Positions 44,075 through 54,228 of a stretch of DNA of 64,000 nucleotides are shown here, piece by piece. Position 1 is the first letter of the stretch; every line of letters begins with the position of its first letter. This stretch comes from Chondromyces crocatus (lineage in GTDB: Bacteria > Myxococcota_A > Polyangia > Polyangiales > Polyangiaceae). The stretch is taken from positions 5,534,525 through 5,598,524 of the forward strand of contig NZ_CP012159.1 in assembly GCF_001189295.1 (NCBI RefSeq), given 5' to 3'. The position numbers and the translations under genes are program-made. Below the pieces are notes generated by a model. The model searched no databases and was not told where the DNA came from. It saw nothing but the letters and a program-made list of their open reading frames with translations.

Positions 44075-47000
44075 TCAGCGGGGGCGTGCGGGCCTCGCGC
44101 CGTCCGGTTGCGTGCGTCTCCGGGTCCAGGCGGCAAGGGTCAGTCCGAGCAAGAGCCAGGCGCCGGTGGCGGGGGCCTTGCGTCCTTCGGTGAGGGTGCA
44201 GCCGTTGCCGTAGAGGCGGAGGGGGCTTTCGCCCGCGCCGCTGGATGCCGAGGTCGAGCCACTCGAATTTGCCGAGCCGCCCGGCCCGTCGCCCGCGTGG
44301 CCGCCCATGCCGCCCGAGCCTCCGGACCCGGCTTCCCCGCCGACTCCGGCGCCGCCGCTGCCAGGGGTCCACCGGTTCTCGTCGAGGCATCCGCCGGCGA
44401 TGCAGATGCCTTCCGGGCAGGGCGCTCCGTCGAGCCGGTGGAGCAGGACGCAGGAGCCGGTCGCTGGTTCGCATGCGCGCTGCTTGCACTCGGCCTGTTC
44501 GGGCTGCGGGCACTCCACCTGCGGCCCTGGTCGGCACACGTTTGCCTGGCAAGTGTCGTTCAGCGTGCATCCGTTGCCGTCGTCGCAGGGCGCACCATCG
44601 GGCTTCGGAGGATCGTTGCACAGGCAGGCGTAGCCCGGTCTGCCTGGGCCTGCGCTCTCCTGTCCGGGGTTGGGGATGGTCGGGCAGTTGTCGACGGCGT
44701 CGAGGACACCGTCGGCGTCGTCGTCGTCGTCGCAAGCGTCTCCGTCTGCATCACCGCCGGGCAGGTTCGCGTCGGTGTTCACCTGGCTGGTGTTCGGGAC
44801 GCTGGGGCAGTTGTCCTGCTCGTCGGGGATCCCATCCCCGTCGGTGTCGTTGCTGCACACGCGCGAGAGGCAGGCGTCGCTCAGGCAGGCCTTGTTCATG
44901 GTGCAAGGCTGTCCGACGGGCAGCTTGAGGCTGCAGGTGCCACCGCTGCAGTACGCCCTCGTCAAGCACTCCTGGTCGACGAAGCACTGCGACAGGCAGG
45001 CCTGGCCGACGCATCGGTAGGCGCCGCAGTCCTGGGGCGCAGTGTCGACGCACTGGCCTTGGCCGTCGCAGGTGTCCACCGGGTTCAGGATTTCCGGGCC
45101 GTTGCACGAGGCGGGGGAGCAAGGGGTCCCCGCCTGGCGTTTCTGGCAGGCGCCGCTTCCGTTGCATGCGCCGGTGTTGCCGCAGGTGGCGATTTCCACG
45201 GCGCAGTCGTCGTCGGGGTCGGTTCCCACCGCCACGGGGCCGCAGAGGCCGTTCTGGCCGCCGCCCTTCTTCGCGGTGGAGCATGCCACGCACGAGGTCG
45301 AGCAGGCGCCGTCGCAGCAGACGTTGTCGGAGCAGAAGCCGCTCCCGCAGTCGAGCGCCGTCTGGCAGGGCTGTCCCAGGGACTTTTTGCAGGCGCCGAG
45401 GTTGTCGCACACGCTTCCGAGGGGGCAGAGATCCTGCTGGCCCGCTGCGGTAGGGGCGCAGATGCCGATGCTGCCGGGCACGTTGCACGCCTGGCAGGCG
45501 TTCCCGCAGGCCGAGGTGCAGCAGACGCCATCGGTGCAGAACCCGCTGGTGCACTCGGCTGCGGTCGCGCAAGCCTCACCAGGGCCCTTCGTGCAGGTGC
45601 CCGTGGCGTTGCAGACGCGACCCGGGCCGCACAGATCCTGTTCACCTGCTGCGGCGGGCATGCACGTTCCGTTGCCAGAGAGGTTGCAGGCCTGGCAGGC
45701 GGCGTCGCAGGCGGTCTGGCAGCACACGCCGTCGGTGCAGAAGCCGCTCGAGCACTCGGCAGGGCCAGCGCAGGCTTCCCCGGGGCCCTTCGAGCCCGTG
45801 ACGCAGGTGCCGTTCGTGCAGGTGCCTCCGGCGCACGCGCTGCCGTCGGGCGCGGTCACGTTCGTCGGGCACAGGGGTTGCGCGCCGTTGCACACTTCGG
45901 CGGGATCGCACTCGCCCTGGGAGGGGCGGCAGGTGACGCTCGAGTCCAGGATCGTGCAGACGCCCTCGATCGGTGCGCCGGTCGCCATGCTGCACGCCTG
46001 GCAGTCCGTCGGCGACCCGCCACCGCAGGCCGTGTTGCAGCAGACGCCGTCGGCGCAGAAGCCGCTCAGGCACTCGATCGCGGTGGAGCATGCCTGGCCA
46101 TCCGTTTTCCTGCACGACCCCGCTCCGTTGCAGACTTCGCCGGGAGCGCACGTGTCCTGGACTCCGGCGGGGGTGGGGAGGCAGGTGCCCTCATTTCCCG
46201 GGGCGTTGCACGACTGGCAGACACCATCGCACGCGCTGGAGCAGCAGACGCCATCGGCGCAGAAGCCGCTCTCGCAGTCGGTGCCCGTCATGCACGGTCC
46301 CCCGAGGCCGCTCGAACACGCGCCGGATGCGCTGCACACCTGACCCGCTGCGCAGGTGTCTTGCTGCCCGACGCTCGCGATCGAACAGGTGCCGAGGTTT
46401 CCGGGCACGTTGCACGCGCGGCAGGGGGCGTCGCAGGTCGTCGCGCAGCAGACCGCGTCCACGCAGAGTCCCGTGTCACAGTCGCTGTTCGTGGTGCACC
46501 CGCAGCCCGTGCAGCCCATGCTGTAGAGCGCCGTGCTGCCGAGAACGGTGCTGCCCGTGCGCCCCGCGGCCAGCAGGATGCGGCCGTCGTCGAGCAGCGT
46601 CGCCGTGTGATCCTGCCGCGGGACGGAGGGGAAGGGCTGGAGCAGGGTCCACCCGCCTGCGCTCGGATTTCCAGGGGGCCACTGGAAGGTTTCGACCGAG
46701 TCGGTGGTCACGCCCGAGCCGGCGGTGGTGTCCCCACCGACGACGATCACCTGGCCGTCGAGAAGTGTCGCGGAGTGGTAGACGCGCGGTACGGCCATCG
46801 TGTCGACGTCGCGCCAGCTCTGGGTTGCGGCCTCGTAGAACTGGGCGGTGCTGGTGACGGTGGGGGTGAGGCCGCCGATCACCAGCACGTCGTCGGTGGG
46901 GACGAGCAGGACGGCGGTGTGGTTCCGGCGCGGCGGGCTGAGCGCTTCGGCCGTCTGGACCCACTGGTTGGCGCCGGGATCGTAGAGCAGGCTGGTGTCG

Positions 47001-48322
47001 AGGACGCCGCCCGCGTTGAGCCCTCCTGCGATCAGGACCCTGCCGCTCGAGGGCAAGAGCGTTGCCGTGTGGTGGGCGCGCGGCGCCGGCATGGGCTGTG
47101 GCGCTGGGTTGGTCACCCACCCGCCGCTTCCACCATTGGCCGCCGGATCGAAGATCTCGACCGATGGGAGATAGGTGGTGGCCGTCGATTGACCGCCCAC
47201 CACGAGCACCCGCCCGTCGGGCAGCAGCGTCGCGGTGTGGTTGTAGCGGCTCTGGAGCAAGCTGCCGGCGGAGACCCAGGTGTTCGTGACGGGGTTGTAG
47301 AGTGCCGCGGTGCTCTGCGCGCTGATGTTGAATCCCCCCGCGGTGAGCACGCGCCCGTCGTCTAGCCGGGTGGCGGTGTGCTGTCTGCGTCGAGCGGTGA
47401 ACCCCGAGCCATCGAGCATGTCACCGGCATCGAGCCAGACGTTGGCGAGAGGATCGTAGCGCTGCCCGGTGCTGAGGTAGGTGGCGCCGACGCTGCCTCC
47501 CGTCACGAGCACGTGGCCACCCTCCAGCCGCGTTGCCGTGTGGTAATAGCGCGCGCTCAGGCTGCCGCCCGCCGTCCACTGGGGGTCGACGAGGACCTCT
47601 TCTCCTCGGCCGTCCACCCACAGGGCGATCCGGGTGTCCTCCACCGAGAGGCGCACGGGGATCGCGTGGCCACTCGCCGTCCACGCTTCGGGCGCCGTCA
47701 CGCGCAGGCGGACCTGCCCGTGGTCGTCCAGGATGACGATCGAATCGCCGCGCTCTTCCGGCCTGCCGCCGTCGACCGCCCACAGCACCGAGGGGGCCTC
47801 TGCGCGCGTCGCCTCGGGCTTCAAGAGGAGCCACTCTTCGATGCCTTCCGGCACGCTGGTCCAGAACGAACGACCCCCCTCCCGTGCATAGACGACGGCG
47901 CCGCCGTGCAAGGTGCCTTCACCCGTCAGTCCGATCTCGTGGACCCGCACCTCGAAGGCGTCGTCCTGTTCGAGCGTCCCTTCTTCGAGGGCCAGGCTCG
48001 GCTTGCGTGCCTGGATCCGGATGGGTTCCGCCGTGCGGCGCGGCAAGGCGACCTGCACGCCTCCGGCGAAGGGGACCTGCATGCCCTCGGCGCTCGTCGT
48101 CGACGCGACGAGTGCGAACCCCTGAGGCGTGCTCGCGAAGGGCACGTCGGGGGCGAGGATCCGGGGCGCTACGTGCGCATACCGGTGGCGCAAGAGATCC
48201 TCGGGCGCCTCCTCTCCTCGTCCACATCCAGCAAGGGTTGCCACCAACCCGAATGCCGTGAGCAGCGCGGGCCCGAGAGCGGCACGTCCGTGGCTGCACG
48301 ACGGAGAAGCAGGGTGCTCCAT
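44075..48322 (-). CDS. Giant lipoprotein: Kelch-like propeller, Cys-rich repeats, TSP3 and C-terminal sorting tail
   Basis: 1415 aa from the ATG at 48322; the 54 extra upstream codons are shadow. The N-terminus has a hydrophobic signal and lipobox LAGC (near residue 30). Residues ~270-610 hold about seven Kelch-like units (repeated GGRVLVVGG/YNHTATLL-like DNA-binding-free propeller blades such as HTATLLPDGRVLV). About 610-1080 are repeated eight-cysteine modules (CDSGFCADGVCCxxACxxxCxxCNxPG). TSP3 motifs follow (DTDGDGIPDEQDNCP), one more cysteine block, a Gly/Ser linker, and a tail of GCTL..., a hydrophobic segment and RRR. It therefore carries both a lipoprotein signal and a MYXO-CTERM-like tail. 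The TSP3/Cys parts resemble the array at 1-5721. Surface or matrix role inferred. Confidence 0.88.
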   Translation of the reverse strand: MEHPASPSCSHGRAALGPALLTAFGLVATLAGCGRGEEAPEDLLRHRYAHVAPRILAPDVPFASTPQGFALVASTTSAEGMQVPFAGGVQVALPRRTAEPIRIQARKPSLALEEGTLEQDDAFEVRVHEIGLTGEGTLHGGAVVYAREGGRSFWTSVPEGIEEWLLLKPEATRAEAPSVLWAVDGGRPEERGDSIVILDDHGQVRLRVTAPEAWTASGHAIPVRLSVEDTRIALWVDGRGEEVLVDPQWTAGGSLSARYYHTATRLEGGHVLVTGGSVGATYLSTGQRYDPLANVWLDAGDMLDGSGFTARRRQHTATRLDDGRVLTAGGFNISAQSTAALYNPVTNTWVSAGSLLQSRYNHTATLLPDGRVLVVGGQSTATTYLPSVEIFDPAANGGSGGWVTNPAPQPMPAPRAHHTATLLPSSGRVLIAGGLNAGGVLDTSLLYDPGANQWVQTAEALSPPRRNHTAVLLVPTDDVLVIGGLTPTVTSTAQFYEAATQSWRDVDTMAVPRVYHSATLLDGQVIVVGGDTTAGSGVTTDSVETFQWPPGNPSAGGWTLLQPFPSVPRQDHTATLLDDGRILLAAGRTGSTVLGSTALYSMGCTGCGCTTNSDCDTGLCVDAVCCATTCDAPCRACNVPGNLGTCSIASVGQQDTCAAGQVCSASGACSSGLGGPCMTGTDCESGFCADGVCCSSACDGVCQSCNAPGNEGTCLPTPAGVQDTCAPGEVCNGAGSCRKTDGQACSTAIECLSGFCADGVCCNTACGGGSPTDCQACSMATGAPIEGVCTILDSSVTCRPSQGECDPAEVCNGAQPLCPTNVTAPDGSACAGGTCTNGTCVTGSKGPGEACAGPAECSSGFCTDGVCCQTACDAACQACNLSGNGTCMPAAAGEQDLCGPGRVCNATGTCTKGPGEACATAAECTSGFCTDGVCCTSACGNACQACNVPGSIGICAPTAAGQQDLCPLGSVCDNLGACKKSLGQPCQTALDCGSGFCSDNVCCDGACSTSCVACSTAKKGGGQNGLCGPVAVGTDPDDDCAVEIATCGNTGACNGSGACQKRQAGTPCSPASCNGPEILNPVDTCDGQGQCVDTAPQDCGAYRCVGQACLSQCFVDQECLTRAYCSGGTCSLKLPVGQPCTMNKACLSDACLSRVCSNDTDGDGIPDEQDNCPSVPNTSQVNTDANLPGGDADGDACDDDDDADGVLDAVDNCPTIPNPGQESAGPGRPGYACLCNDPPKPDGAPCDDGNGCTLNDTCQANVCRPGPQVECPQPEQAECKQRACEPATGSCVLLHRLDGAPCPEGICIAGGCLDENRWTPGSGGAGVGGEAGSGGSGGMGGHAGDGPGGSANSSGSTSASSGAGESPLRLYGNGCTLTEGRKAPATGAWLLLGLTLAAWTRRRTQPDGARPARPR

Positions 48323-48422
48323 GGGCGCATAGGAGCCGGGCGAACAGGTCGAGTCAAGGAGATGTCGGCCAGCATCCAGACATGCAGTTCTCGGTGGGCG
48401 GGCCTGCTGCCTGTCTCCGTGT

Positions 48423-48623
48423 TCACCAGCCCATGTTCTGTGCAGCAGCTCGACCCGATGGCGAGGCGATCGGGGCCTCGTCATCGACGAACACGCCCAT
48501 CATCGCGCCTGTCCCGTACCGGTAGGACTCGCACCTGCTGGCACCATCTGGGCCCCAGATGAAGCCCTGACCGCATTCCGGCATGCGGACACACACAAAC
48601 CACTTGATCGTGCCCGGGGTCAC
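48423..48623 (-). CDS. Possible small Cys-containing protein (66 aa)
   Basis: This frame lies in the 397-bp gap 48323-48719 between two divergent giant genes, which otherwise shows nothing clear. A GTG at 48623 opens 66 codons with only a weak AAGG before it. The product has [10 protein letters not shown] and SRCESYRY, which look a bit like a zinc-ribbon, and GTGAMMGVF. Third positions are less GC-biased than in real neighbours. It could be chance. It is worth a homology search. Confidence 0.28.
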   Translation of the reverse strand: MTPGTIKWFVCVRMPECGQGFIWGPDGASRCESYRYGTGAMMGVFVDDEAPIASPSGRAAAQNMGW

Positions 48624-48719
48624 CTTAACGTGGACTCTGCGGTTTTTCGTTCGATCTCCTCGTCGATGGCGTCGAGCCTCCGCCTGACTGCACTGAGCTC
48701 GACGCGGAAAGGCTTCATC

Positions 48720-51700
48720 ATGCGTGCGCGACGACGCTCGTCGTACATCTGGACGAGCGCTCTGCTGCTGACGGCAGCAGGGCTCACCACCAACACCTCG
48801 CTGGCCGACGCGCCCGTCGTCGTCCTGAACCCCGGGACGTTGACGGGAAGCATCGTGTTTCCGCCTGGAATCACCGTCACGGGGGGGACCATCCAGGGGT
48901 ACGCCACCGATGGCACCTATGCCAGTACGTCGTTCGCGGGCACGACCTATTCTCTGGTCGTCGAAGGCGATCGCAATTATCGGGTGATTGCCTACGTCGA
49001 TGTGAATGACGGCGTCTCCACATCCCAGCTGCAGCTGAATTCCAGCGGCAATGCGACGACCCATGTTCCCGTGGGACAGTCCGCGCAATACGACATCGTT
49101 CGTGACGTGGCGAGCATTCAAGGAAGCGTCACGGTGACCGGGGGTGGAACCGTGAACCGGATCTACGTCTGGGCCAGTGGGTCGACGCAGGTGCCCAGCG
49201 AATCGCATTACAACAGCAAGTACGTCTACAATACGTCGACCTACTCCCTGCCCATGGTGCGCAGCAACCAGGTCGGCGTGGATGCCATCATCGACGTCAC
49301 CAGGCTCGACGGCGCCACGCTGTCAGTGCCCGTCGATCTGCAGCAGCTCGACATGCTGGCAGGACAGACCACGGCCAACTGGACCATCGATCTCGCGGCG
49401 TTGACCTCTGGATCGGTCGAGGGGGACATCAACCTGATCAACCCCGTCATCGGGGGCTCTCCCTCCGTGCGCTACCACTACATTTACCTCTATGAGCCCA
49501 GCACGGGCGTCGGCATGAGCCGGACCATTTTCAATGGAAACCATTATGAGTTCGAGCCGCTGCTGCCGGGGCTTTACAGCCTTCAGGCGTATACGTATTT
49601 CAATGATCCATTCGGCATGCTCGTGCATGCGCCAGAGAATGTGTATCCGGTCAATGTCACGGCCGGCAATGTGACGACGATGCCCGACTATGGCGGCCAG
49701 CTGGTGCATCTGCGTGGCAAGATGAATCTGCGTGGCATGCGAAGCACGCTGTCGTCCGGAACCGTGCGCGCCATGGCCTTGCCGAGTGGCCGCGGGTATG
49801 GTCAGGACAGCGTGGCCGTGCCGAGTGGAGATTTCGATCTTGCATTGACGGAAGGGACCTGGAAGCTCTCCGACTATCAGGCGTCGTTCTACCAGTACGA
49901 TGTGAATGATCCATCGAAGTCTCTCCAGGCGCAGTTCGACGTCCGGGATAATTCGGTCGCAGATTTCTCGTTGACGAGCAATGTGAGCCCACCGGATCAG
50001 AATCTCTCGCTCATCACCTCGGAGACGCTGGTCGTCTTCGATGTGGCCGAGGATGGCGCCAACAGCCCTCCGTGGCTCATCAGCAGCCCCAGCATCAATG
50101 CCAGGTACCATGGTGCTCAGGGGAGTTATCGCTATCTCTACGGCTATGGTGCGGGAGGAGAATCCCAGTTCCCCATGGTCCGCGTGGTCGGCGTCCCGGG
50201 TACGTATCAGGTCTATCCACGTGCGTACGTGCGTCGTGAGGGAAGCTCGACAGGATCATACGCCGAGTTCCCTCCGTTCACGCTGACGCTGAATGCACCG
50301 AGGTATGTGGGCAGTCTGGCAGAGTGCCAGGGGTCGCCTCCCGAGGGTGCGGTTTGTGGCGGTTCATTCGATCCTTTCGAGGCGTTCGCTGGTGGTGGTA
50401 ACCCGCCCAATCCCACGCCGTCGAATGTACTCGTCGAATTTCAGTCCGACATCCCGGACGGGTTCCACATCACCGCCACGAGAATCCCGGTGGGGCCCAC
50501 GCCGCCGCTCGGATGGAAGCTCGCGCGGGTCGGCCAGGATCTGGAAGGCGTCTACTTCGACATCATGCGGAGCGTGGAGTCTCCCCTTCTCACCACCAAG
50601 ATCTGCTTCACTTATGACGAGAGTGTCTACTCGGATGAACAGGCGAGGGATCTCAGGCCATTTCACTGGACGAAGTCGCCCACCGATCCAACGGTCTACG
50701 AGTGGGAAGACATGTGGGGGGGCCTCGAGATCTGCTTCCCCGGCAATGAGCCCTGCGCTCCGGGGAGCGTCCCGCCGAATCACCCCGACGCGCTGGAGCG
50801 CTTCAGGCCCGATCTGAACCAGATCTGCGGCATGACGGAGAGCTTCTCGATCTTCGCGCTCATGACGCCGGCGGATGCCGACGCCGATGGCGTGGTCGAC
50901 CACCTCGACAACTGCCCCACGGTGGCCAATGCCGACCAGTCCGACATCGATGGGGATGGCCTCGGCGATGCCTGTGACGACGACATCGATGGCGACGGCA
51001 TTCCCAATGACCTCGACCTGTGCCCGCTCGTCGTCGACCCGAGCCAGTCGGACATCGATGGGGACGGGCTCGGCGATGCCTGTGACGACGACCTCGATGG
51101 CGACGGCATCCCCAACGACGTCGACAACTGCCCCGGGATGCCCAATCCCGACCAGAGCGACAGCAATGGTGACGGTCTCGGCGATGCTTGCGTGACCGAT
51201 ACCGATGGCGACGGCATCGACGACCCGGGCGACAACTGCCCCACGGTGGCCAATGCCGACCAGTCCGACATCGATGGGGATGGGATCGGGGACGTCTGCG
51301 ACGACGACATCGATGGCGACGGCATCCCCAACGGTGCCGACGTCTGTCCGCTCGTGGCCAACCCGGATCAGGCGGATCTCGACGGGGATGGGATCGGGGA
51401 CGTGTGCGACGATGATGTCGACGGGGACGCCGTCGGCAACGGGGAGGACAACTGCCCGCTCGTGGCCAACCCGAACCAGGCGGATCTCGATGGGGATGGG
51501 CTCGGCGATGCCTGCGACGACGACATCGACGGGGATGGCATTCCCGATGGCGTCGACAACTGCGTCGCCGTGGCGAACCCCGGTCAGGAGGACCTCGATC
51601 TCGATGGCGCCGGCGATGCCTGCGACCTCGACGACGACGACGACGGGGTGCCCGATGCGCTCGACAACTGCCCCGCCGAGGTGAATCCCGAGCAGGACGA

Positions 51701-52436
51701 CCTCGATGGCGACGGGATCGGTGACGCTTGTGATCTCGACGTGGATGGCGATGGGGTGGATGACGTCCACGACAACTGCCCGCTCGTCGCGAATGCCTCG
51801 CAGCAGGACGCGGACAGCGATGGCCTCGGTGATGCTTGCGACAACTGCCCGCTCGCAGCGAACCCGGCTCAGGGAGACGACGACAACGATGGCGTCGGGA
51901 ATGCGTGCGATCCGGTCTGCCTCACGCTCCAGCGCGGCACGAATGGCCACGTGTTCGACACCTACGTTGCGGTTGGCGAGCCGGGCTATGCACCAGGTGC
52001 GTATACGTACCTCTACACGGGGCTCAACAGCTCGGGCGAGAAGCGCAGCCTCATCGCCTTCCACCTGGGTGAGGTGCCGTCGAATGCCACGGTCGAGAGC
52101 GCTGCCCTGACGGTTTCGTCGGAATACGCGGCCAGCGCCGGGACGGTGACCCTCCACCCGATTTCCTCCGTCTGGGAGGAGGCCACGGCCACCTACGCGA
52201 ACTTCGGGGATGCGTTCGAGCCGACCGCAGAAGCGGCGCTGGTCTTGCCCGCTGGGAGCGCCGGTCCTCAGGTCGCCGATCTCACGGCGCTGGTCCAGAC
52301 CTGGGTCGACGGGACCCGTCTGAACTACGGCGTCCTTTTGCGCGAGAGCGGTGCGAGCAAGCACGGTTTCCGCTCCAGCGAGCACCCGAACGTGGGCCAG
52401 CGCCCGCGGCTGGACATCTGCTACGTCACACCTTGA
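48720..52436 (+). CDS. Secreted giant protein with TSP3 repeats and C-terminal DNRLRE domain
   Basis: 1238 aa from the ATG at 48720 (GGAAAGG upstream); the frame from 48630 is not needed. An Arg-rich signal peptide ends near SLADA (~30). Residues ~35-700 form beta-rich repeats of a carboxypeptidase-like or surface-domain look ([23 protein letters not shown]). About 710-1065 contain roughly eleven TSP3 units (DIDGDGIPN, DNCPxVANxDQ, [14 protein letters not shown]) that should bind calcium. The last ~170 residues are a DNRLRE-type domain ([51 protein letters not shown]). No C-terminal Arg tail is seen, so it is probably secreted or held by calcium. Repeat DNA lies in ~50870-51900. It is convergent with the acyltransferase operon. 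Confidence 0.87.
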   Translation: MRARRRSSYIWTSALLLTAAGLTTNTSLADAPVVVLNPGTLTGSIVFPPGITVTGGTIQGYATDGTYASTSFAGTTYSLVVEGDRNYRVIAYVDVNDGVSTSQLQLNSSGNATTHVPVGQSAQYDIVRDVASIQGSVTVTGGGTVNRIYVWASGSTQVPSESHYNSKYVYNTSTYSLPMVRSNQVGVDAIIDVTRLDGATLSVPVDLQQLDMLAGQTTANWTIDLAALTSGSVEGDINLINPVIGGSPSVRYHYIYLYEPSTGVGMSRTIFNGNHYEFEPLLPGLYSLQAYTYFNDPFGMLVHAPENVYPVNVTAGNVTTMPDYGGQLVHLRGKMNLRGMRSTLSSGTVRAMALPSGRGYGQDSVAVPSGDFDLALTEGTWKLSDYQASFYQYDVNDPSKSLQAQFDVRDNSVADFSLTSNVSPPDQNLSLITSETLVVFDVAEDGANSPPWLISSPSINARYHGAQGSYRYLYGYGAGGESQFPMVRVVGVPGTYQVYPRAYVRREGSSTGSYAEFPPFTLTLNAPRYVGSLAECQGSPPEGAVCGGSFDPFEAFAGGGNPPNPTPSNVLVEFQSDIPDGFHITATRIPVGPTPPLGWKLARVGQDLEGVYFDIMRSVESPLLTTKICFTYDESVYSDEQARDLRPFHWTKSPTDPTVYEWEDMWGGLEICFPGNEPCAPGSVPPNHPDALERFRPDLNQICGMTESFSIFALMTPADADADGVVDHLDNCPTVANADQSDIDGDGLGDACDDDIDGDGIPNDLDLCPLVVDPSQSDIDGDGLGDACDDDLDGDGIPNDVDNCPGMPNPDQSDSNGDGLGDACVTDTDGDGIDDPGDNCPTVANADQSDIDGDGIGDVCDDDIDGDGIPNGADVCPLVANPDQADLDGDGIGDVCDDDVDGDAVGNGEDNCPLVANPNQADLDGDGLGDACDDDIDGDGIPDGVDNCVAVANPGQEDLDLDGAGDACDLDDDDDGVPDALDNCPAEVNPEQDDLDGDGIGDACDLDVDGDGVDDVHDNCPLVANASQQDADSDGLGDACDNCPLAANPAQGDDDNDGVGNACDPVCLTLQRGTNGHVFDTYVAVGEPGYAPGAYTYLYTGLNSSGEKRSLIAFHLGEVPSNATVESAALTVSSEYAASAGTVTLHPISSVWEEATATYANFGDAFEPTAEAALVLPAGSAGPQVADLTALVQTWVDGTRLNYGVLLRESGASKHGFRSSEHPNVGQRPRLDICYVTP

Positions 52437-52457
52437 GCCAGCTCAGGGGATGAAGGC

Positions 52458-52488
52458 GGCCGTCATCGCGCATGGAGCGGTGACGGCC
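52458..52488. terminator. Hairpin between convergent genes
   Basis: GGCCGTCATCGC (52458-52469) pairs with GCGGTGACGGCC (52477-52488): 12-bp stem with one T-G wobble and a 7-nt loop. It lies 22 bp after the stop of the giant surface protein and before the convergent PlsC stop. No T-run is present. Confidence 0.65.
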
Positions 52489-52572
52489 ATGCCTGCCGAC
52501 GGATTCCTGGAGGCCGAGCGCCACGTCTCGTGAGGTCGGCCGCTGGAAGCGCGTCGGCCTCTCGCCCTCTTC

Positions 52573-53307
52573 CTATCCGGACACTCCGTGGGCCTCGTCG
52601 GTGGGATCTTGCCCGAGGGCAACGGCGATGGCGGCCCGCACGTCACGCATCAGCTCTTTGCGGCGCTCGACGCCGTAAACGGTCGGGTCGACCTGGGGCA
52701 ACAGGGTCACCACGACGCGCTGCTTGCGCTGCACGACGAAGCCCTTCGCTGGGAGGACGTGGCGCGTTCCGTCGATGGCCACGGGCAGGATGGGCGTTCC
52801 GGTCTCCAGGGCCATCCGGAAGCCGCCGCTCTTGAAGCGGCCCAGCCGGCCGTCCTTGCTCCGGGTGCCTTCGGGAGCGATCCAGATGCAGGTGCCGTTC
52901 TTCAGGTGGGAGACGCTGGCGCGCAGGCTGGCCACGGCTTGCTCGCGGTTCTGACGGTCGACCTCGATGAAGCCCGCGGCGCGCATCGCCGGGCCCCACA
53001 GGGGAACGCGGAAGAGTTCCTGCTTCGCCACCATCCGCAGGCGGCCGGGCACCGAGCAGTAGAGGGCAGGGATGTCGTAGAGGCTCTGGTGGTTCGACAT
53101 CACGAGCAGGGGACCTGCGCTCTCGGCGTGCTCGCGGCCGCGCACGACGAGATCGACCTCGGCGTCGCGGAAGAGCTTCTGCGACCACCAGCGCAGGCGG
53201 GTGTCGCTCTGCTCGGCGCCGAGCCGTCCGAGGGACGCATCCACCAGCGTCGGGACGGTGATGCGGGCGGTGTCGAGGATGCCGCGGAGTGTGTCGTTGA
53301 CGCCCAT
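52573..53307 (-). CDS. 1-acyl-glycerol-3-phosphate acyltransferase family (PlsC-like)
   Basis: 244 aa from the ATG at 53307; the longer upstream frame overlaps the previous gene. Acyltransferase blocks: NHQSLYD (HX4D catalytic pair), GFIEVDR, PEGTRS (block III) and LPVAIDG (block IV). It should transfer an acyl chain to lysophosphatidic acid or a related acceptor at the inner membrane face. It is the last gene of the bufferin-like operon, starting 4 bp after the previous stop. A metabolic link with that operon is not obvious; it may simply be carried along. Confidence 0.93.
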   Translation of the reverse strand: MGVNDTLRGILDTARITVPTLVDASLGRLGAEQSDTRLRWWSQKLFRDAEVDLVVRGREHAESAGPLLVMSNHQSLYDIPALYCSVPGRLRMVAKQELFRVPLWGPAMRAAGFIEVDRQNREQAVASLRASVSHLKNGTCIWIAPEGTRSKDGRLGRFKSGGFRMALETGTPILPVAIDGTRHVLPAKGFVVQRKQRVVVTLLPQVDPTVYGVERRKELMRDVRAAIAVALGQDPTDEAHGVSG

Positions 53308-53311
53308 GGGC

Positions 53312-53770
53312 CTACTTTTTGAACCTGTCGCTACAGTCCTGGAGGCATGCCTCGTCGAGGCACGCTTCGGCGCATTCCTTCCAGTTGCTCGGATCCCAGC
53401 GTACGGCGCCGGCGTCCTCGTCGTCACCTCGGGCGTTCGACAGGGCGACGCACTCGTTCGAGGGGCTGCACGCCTGGCCGCTCGGGCAGTCGATGTCGAA
53501 CTGACACGACACGCAGCGCAGGCTGAAGCAGATGGGGCCCCCGTCCCGCTGCGCGCAGTCCGCGTTGCTGCGGCACACCGGGAAGCGGTGCCCTCCATCG
53601 CAGGCGCCGACCGACGCGCAGAGGAGCACGATCGGTGCGATCAACAGTCCCGTCCCGAGGGCGATCACCCATGAATGCGGCCCGCTGCGCTGGCCTCGTT
53701 CCGTCGTCTCCGTCGTCCGTGCCTTCTTCCCCACGTTCGTCCCTGGTCGCGGGGGCGAGCATACCATCAT
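53312..53770 (-). CDS. Small Cys-rich exported or membrane protein
   Basis: 152 aa from the ATG at 53770, overlapping the YjbQ stop in ATGA. A basic N-terminus and one hydrophobic segment (~35-55; VIALGTGLLIAPIVLLCA) are followed by a Cys module (CRSNADC, CFSLRCVSCQFDIDCPSGQACSP), then an acidic stretch and CAEACLDEACLQDC. The pattern resembles the small cysteine modules of the large surface proteins in this window (Dickkopf-like spacing). GACDG after the hydrophobic part could be a lipobox. It sits inside the bufferin-like operon, so a metal-handling or redox role is thinkable. Confidence 0.75.
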   Translation of the reverse strand: MMVCSPPRPGTNVGKKARTTETTERGQRSGPHSWVIALGTGLLIAPIVLLCASVGACDGGHRFPVCRSNADCAQRDGGPICFSLRCVSCQFDIDCPSGQACSPSNECVALSNARGDDEDAGAVRWDPSNWKECAEACLDEACLQDCSDRFKK

Positions 53771-54219
53771 CCAGCGCCGAGGATGGTGACCACGAGGCGG
53801 CGCACGTGCGGCGCGCTGCGGTGTTCCCAGAGGTAGAGGGCCTGCCAGCGTCCGAGTGCGAGGCGACCGTCGGTCACGGGGATCACCTCGTTCGTCCGGG
53901 TGACGGCGCTGCGGAGGTGTCCAGGCATGTCGTCGGGGCCTTCGTCGTCATGCTCGTACTCGTCGCTCTCGGGAGCGAGCTTGCTCATCCAGCGCTCGAG
54001 GTCGCGGAGCACGGCGGGATCGGCGTTCTCCTGGATCACGAGGCTCGCCGAGGTGTGCTGGAGGAAGGTGGTGCAGATGCCCTGGCGCACGCCGGACTCG
54101 GCCACGACGGCGGCGACTTCGCGCGTCACGTCGAGCAAGCCCTGGCGGGAGGTGCGGAACTCGAGGGTCCGCTGGAAGACCAGGGACGCGGCGCGTGGCT
54201 CGGGTTTTTCGGTGGGCAC
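53767..54219 (-). CDS. YjbQ / UPF0047 family protein
   Basis: 150 aa from the ATG at 54219. All family marks are present: TTFLQHTSASLVIQENADP, a Tyr-x-His-Asp segment (YEHDDEGPDDMPGH), IPVTDGRLALGRWQ and YLWEHR. E. coli YjbQ has weak thiamine-phosphate synthase activity; the true role is unclear. Length and core are normal. It starts 9 bp after the DUF2063 stop and its stop overlaps the next start, so it is co-translated. Confidence 0.95.
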   Translation of the reverse strand: MPTEKPEPRAASLVFQRTLEFRTSRQGLLDVTREVAAVVAESGVRQGICTTFLQHTSASLVIQENADPAVLRDLERWMSKLAPESDEYEHDDEGPDDMPGHLRSAVTRTNEVIPVTDGRLALGRWQALYLWEHRSAPHVRRLVVTILGAG

Positions 54220-54228
54220 GCAGGGAGT

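Noticed and set aside
43610-47365. A 1251-aa plus-strand ORF
   Set aside because: It lies antisense to the Kelch/TSP3 lipoprotein gene, which has clear domains. The plus-strand product is Ala/Gly/Arg-rich with no motif.
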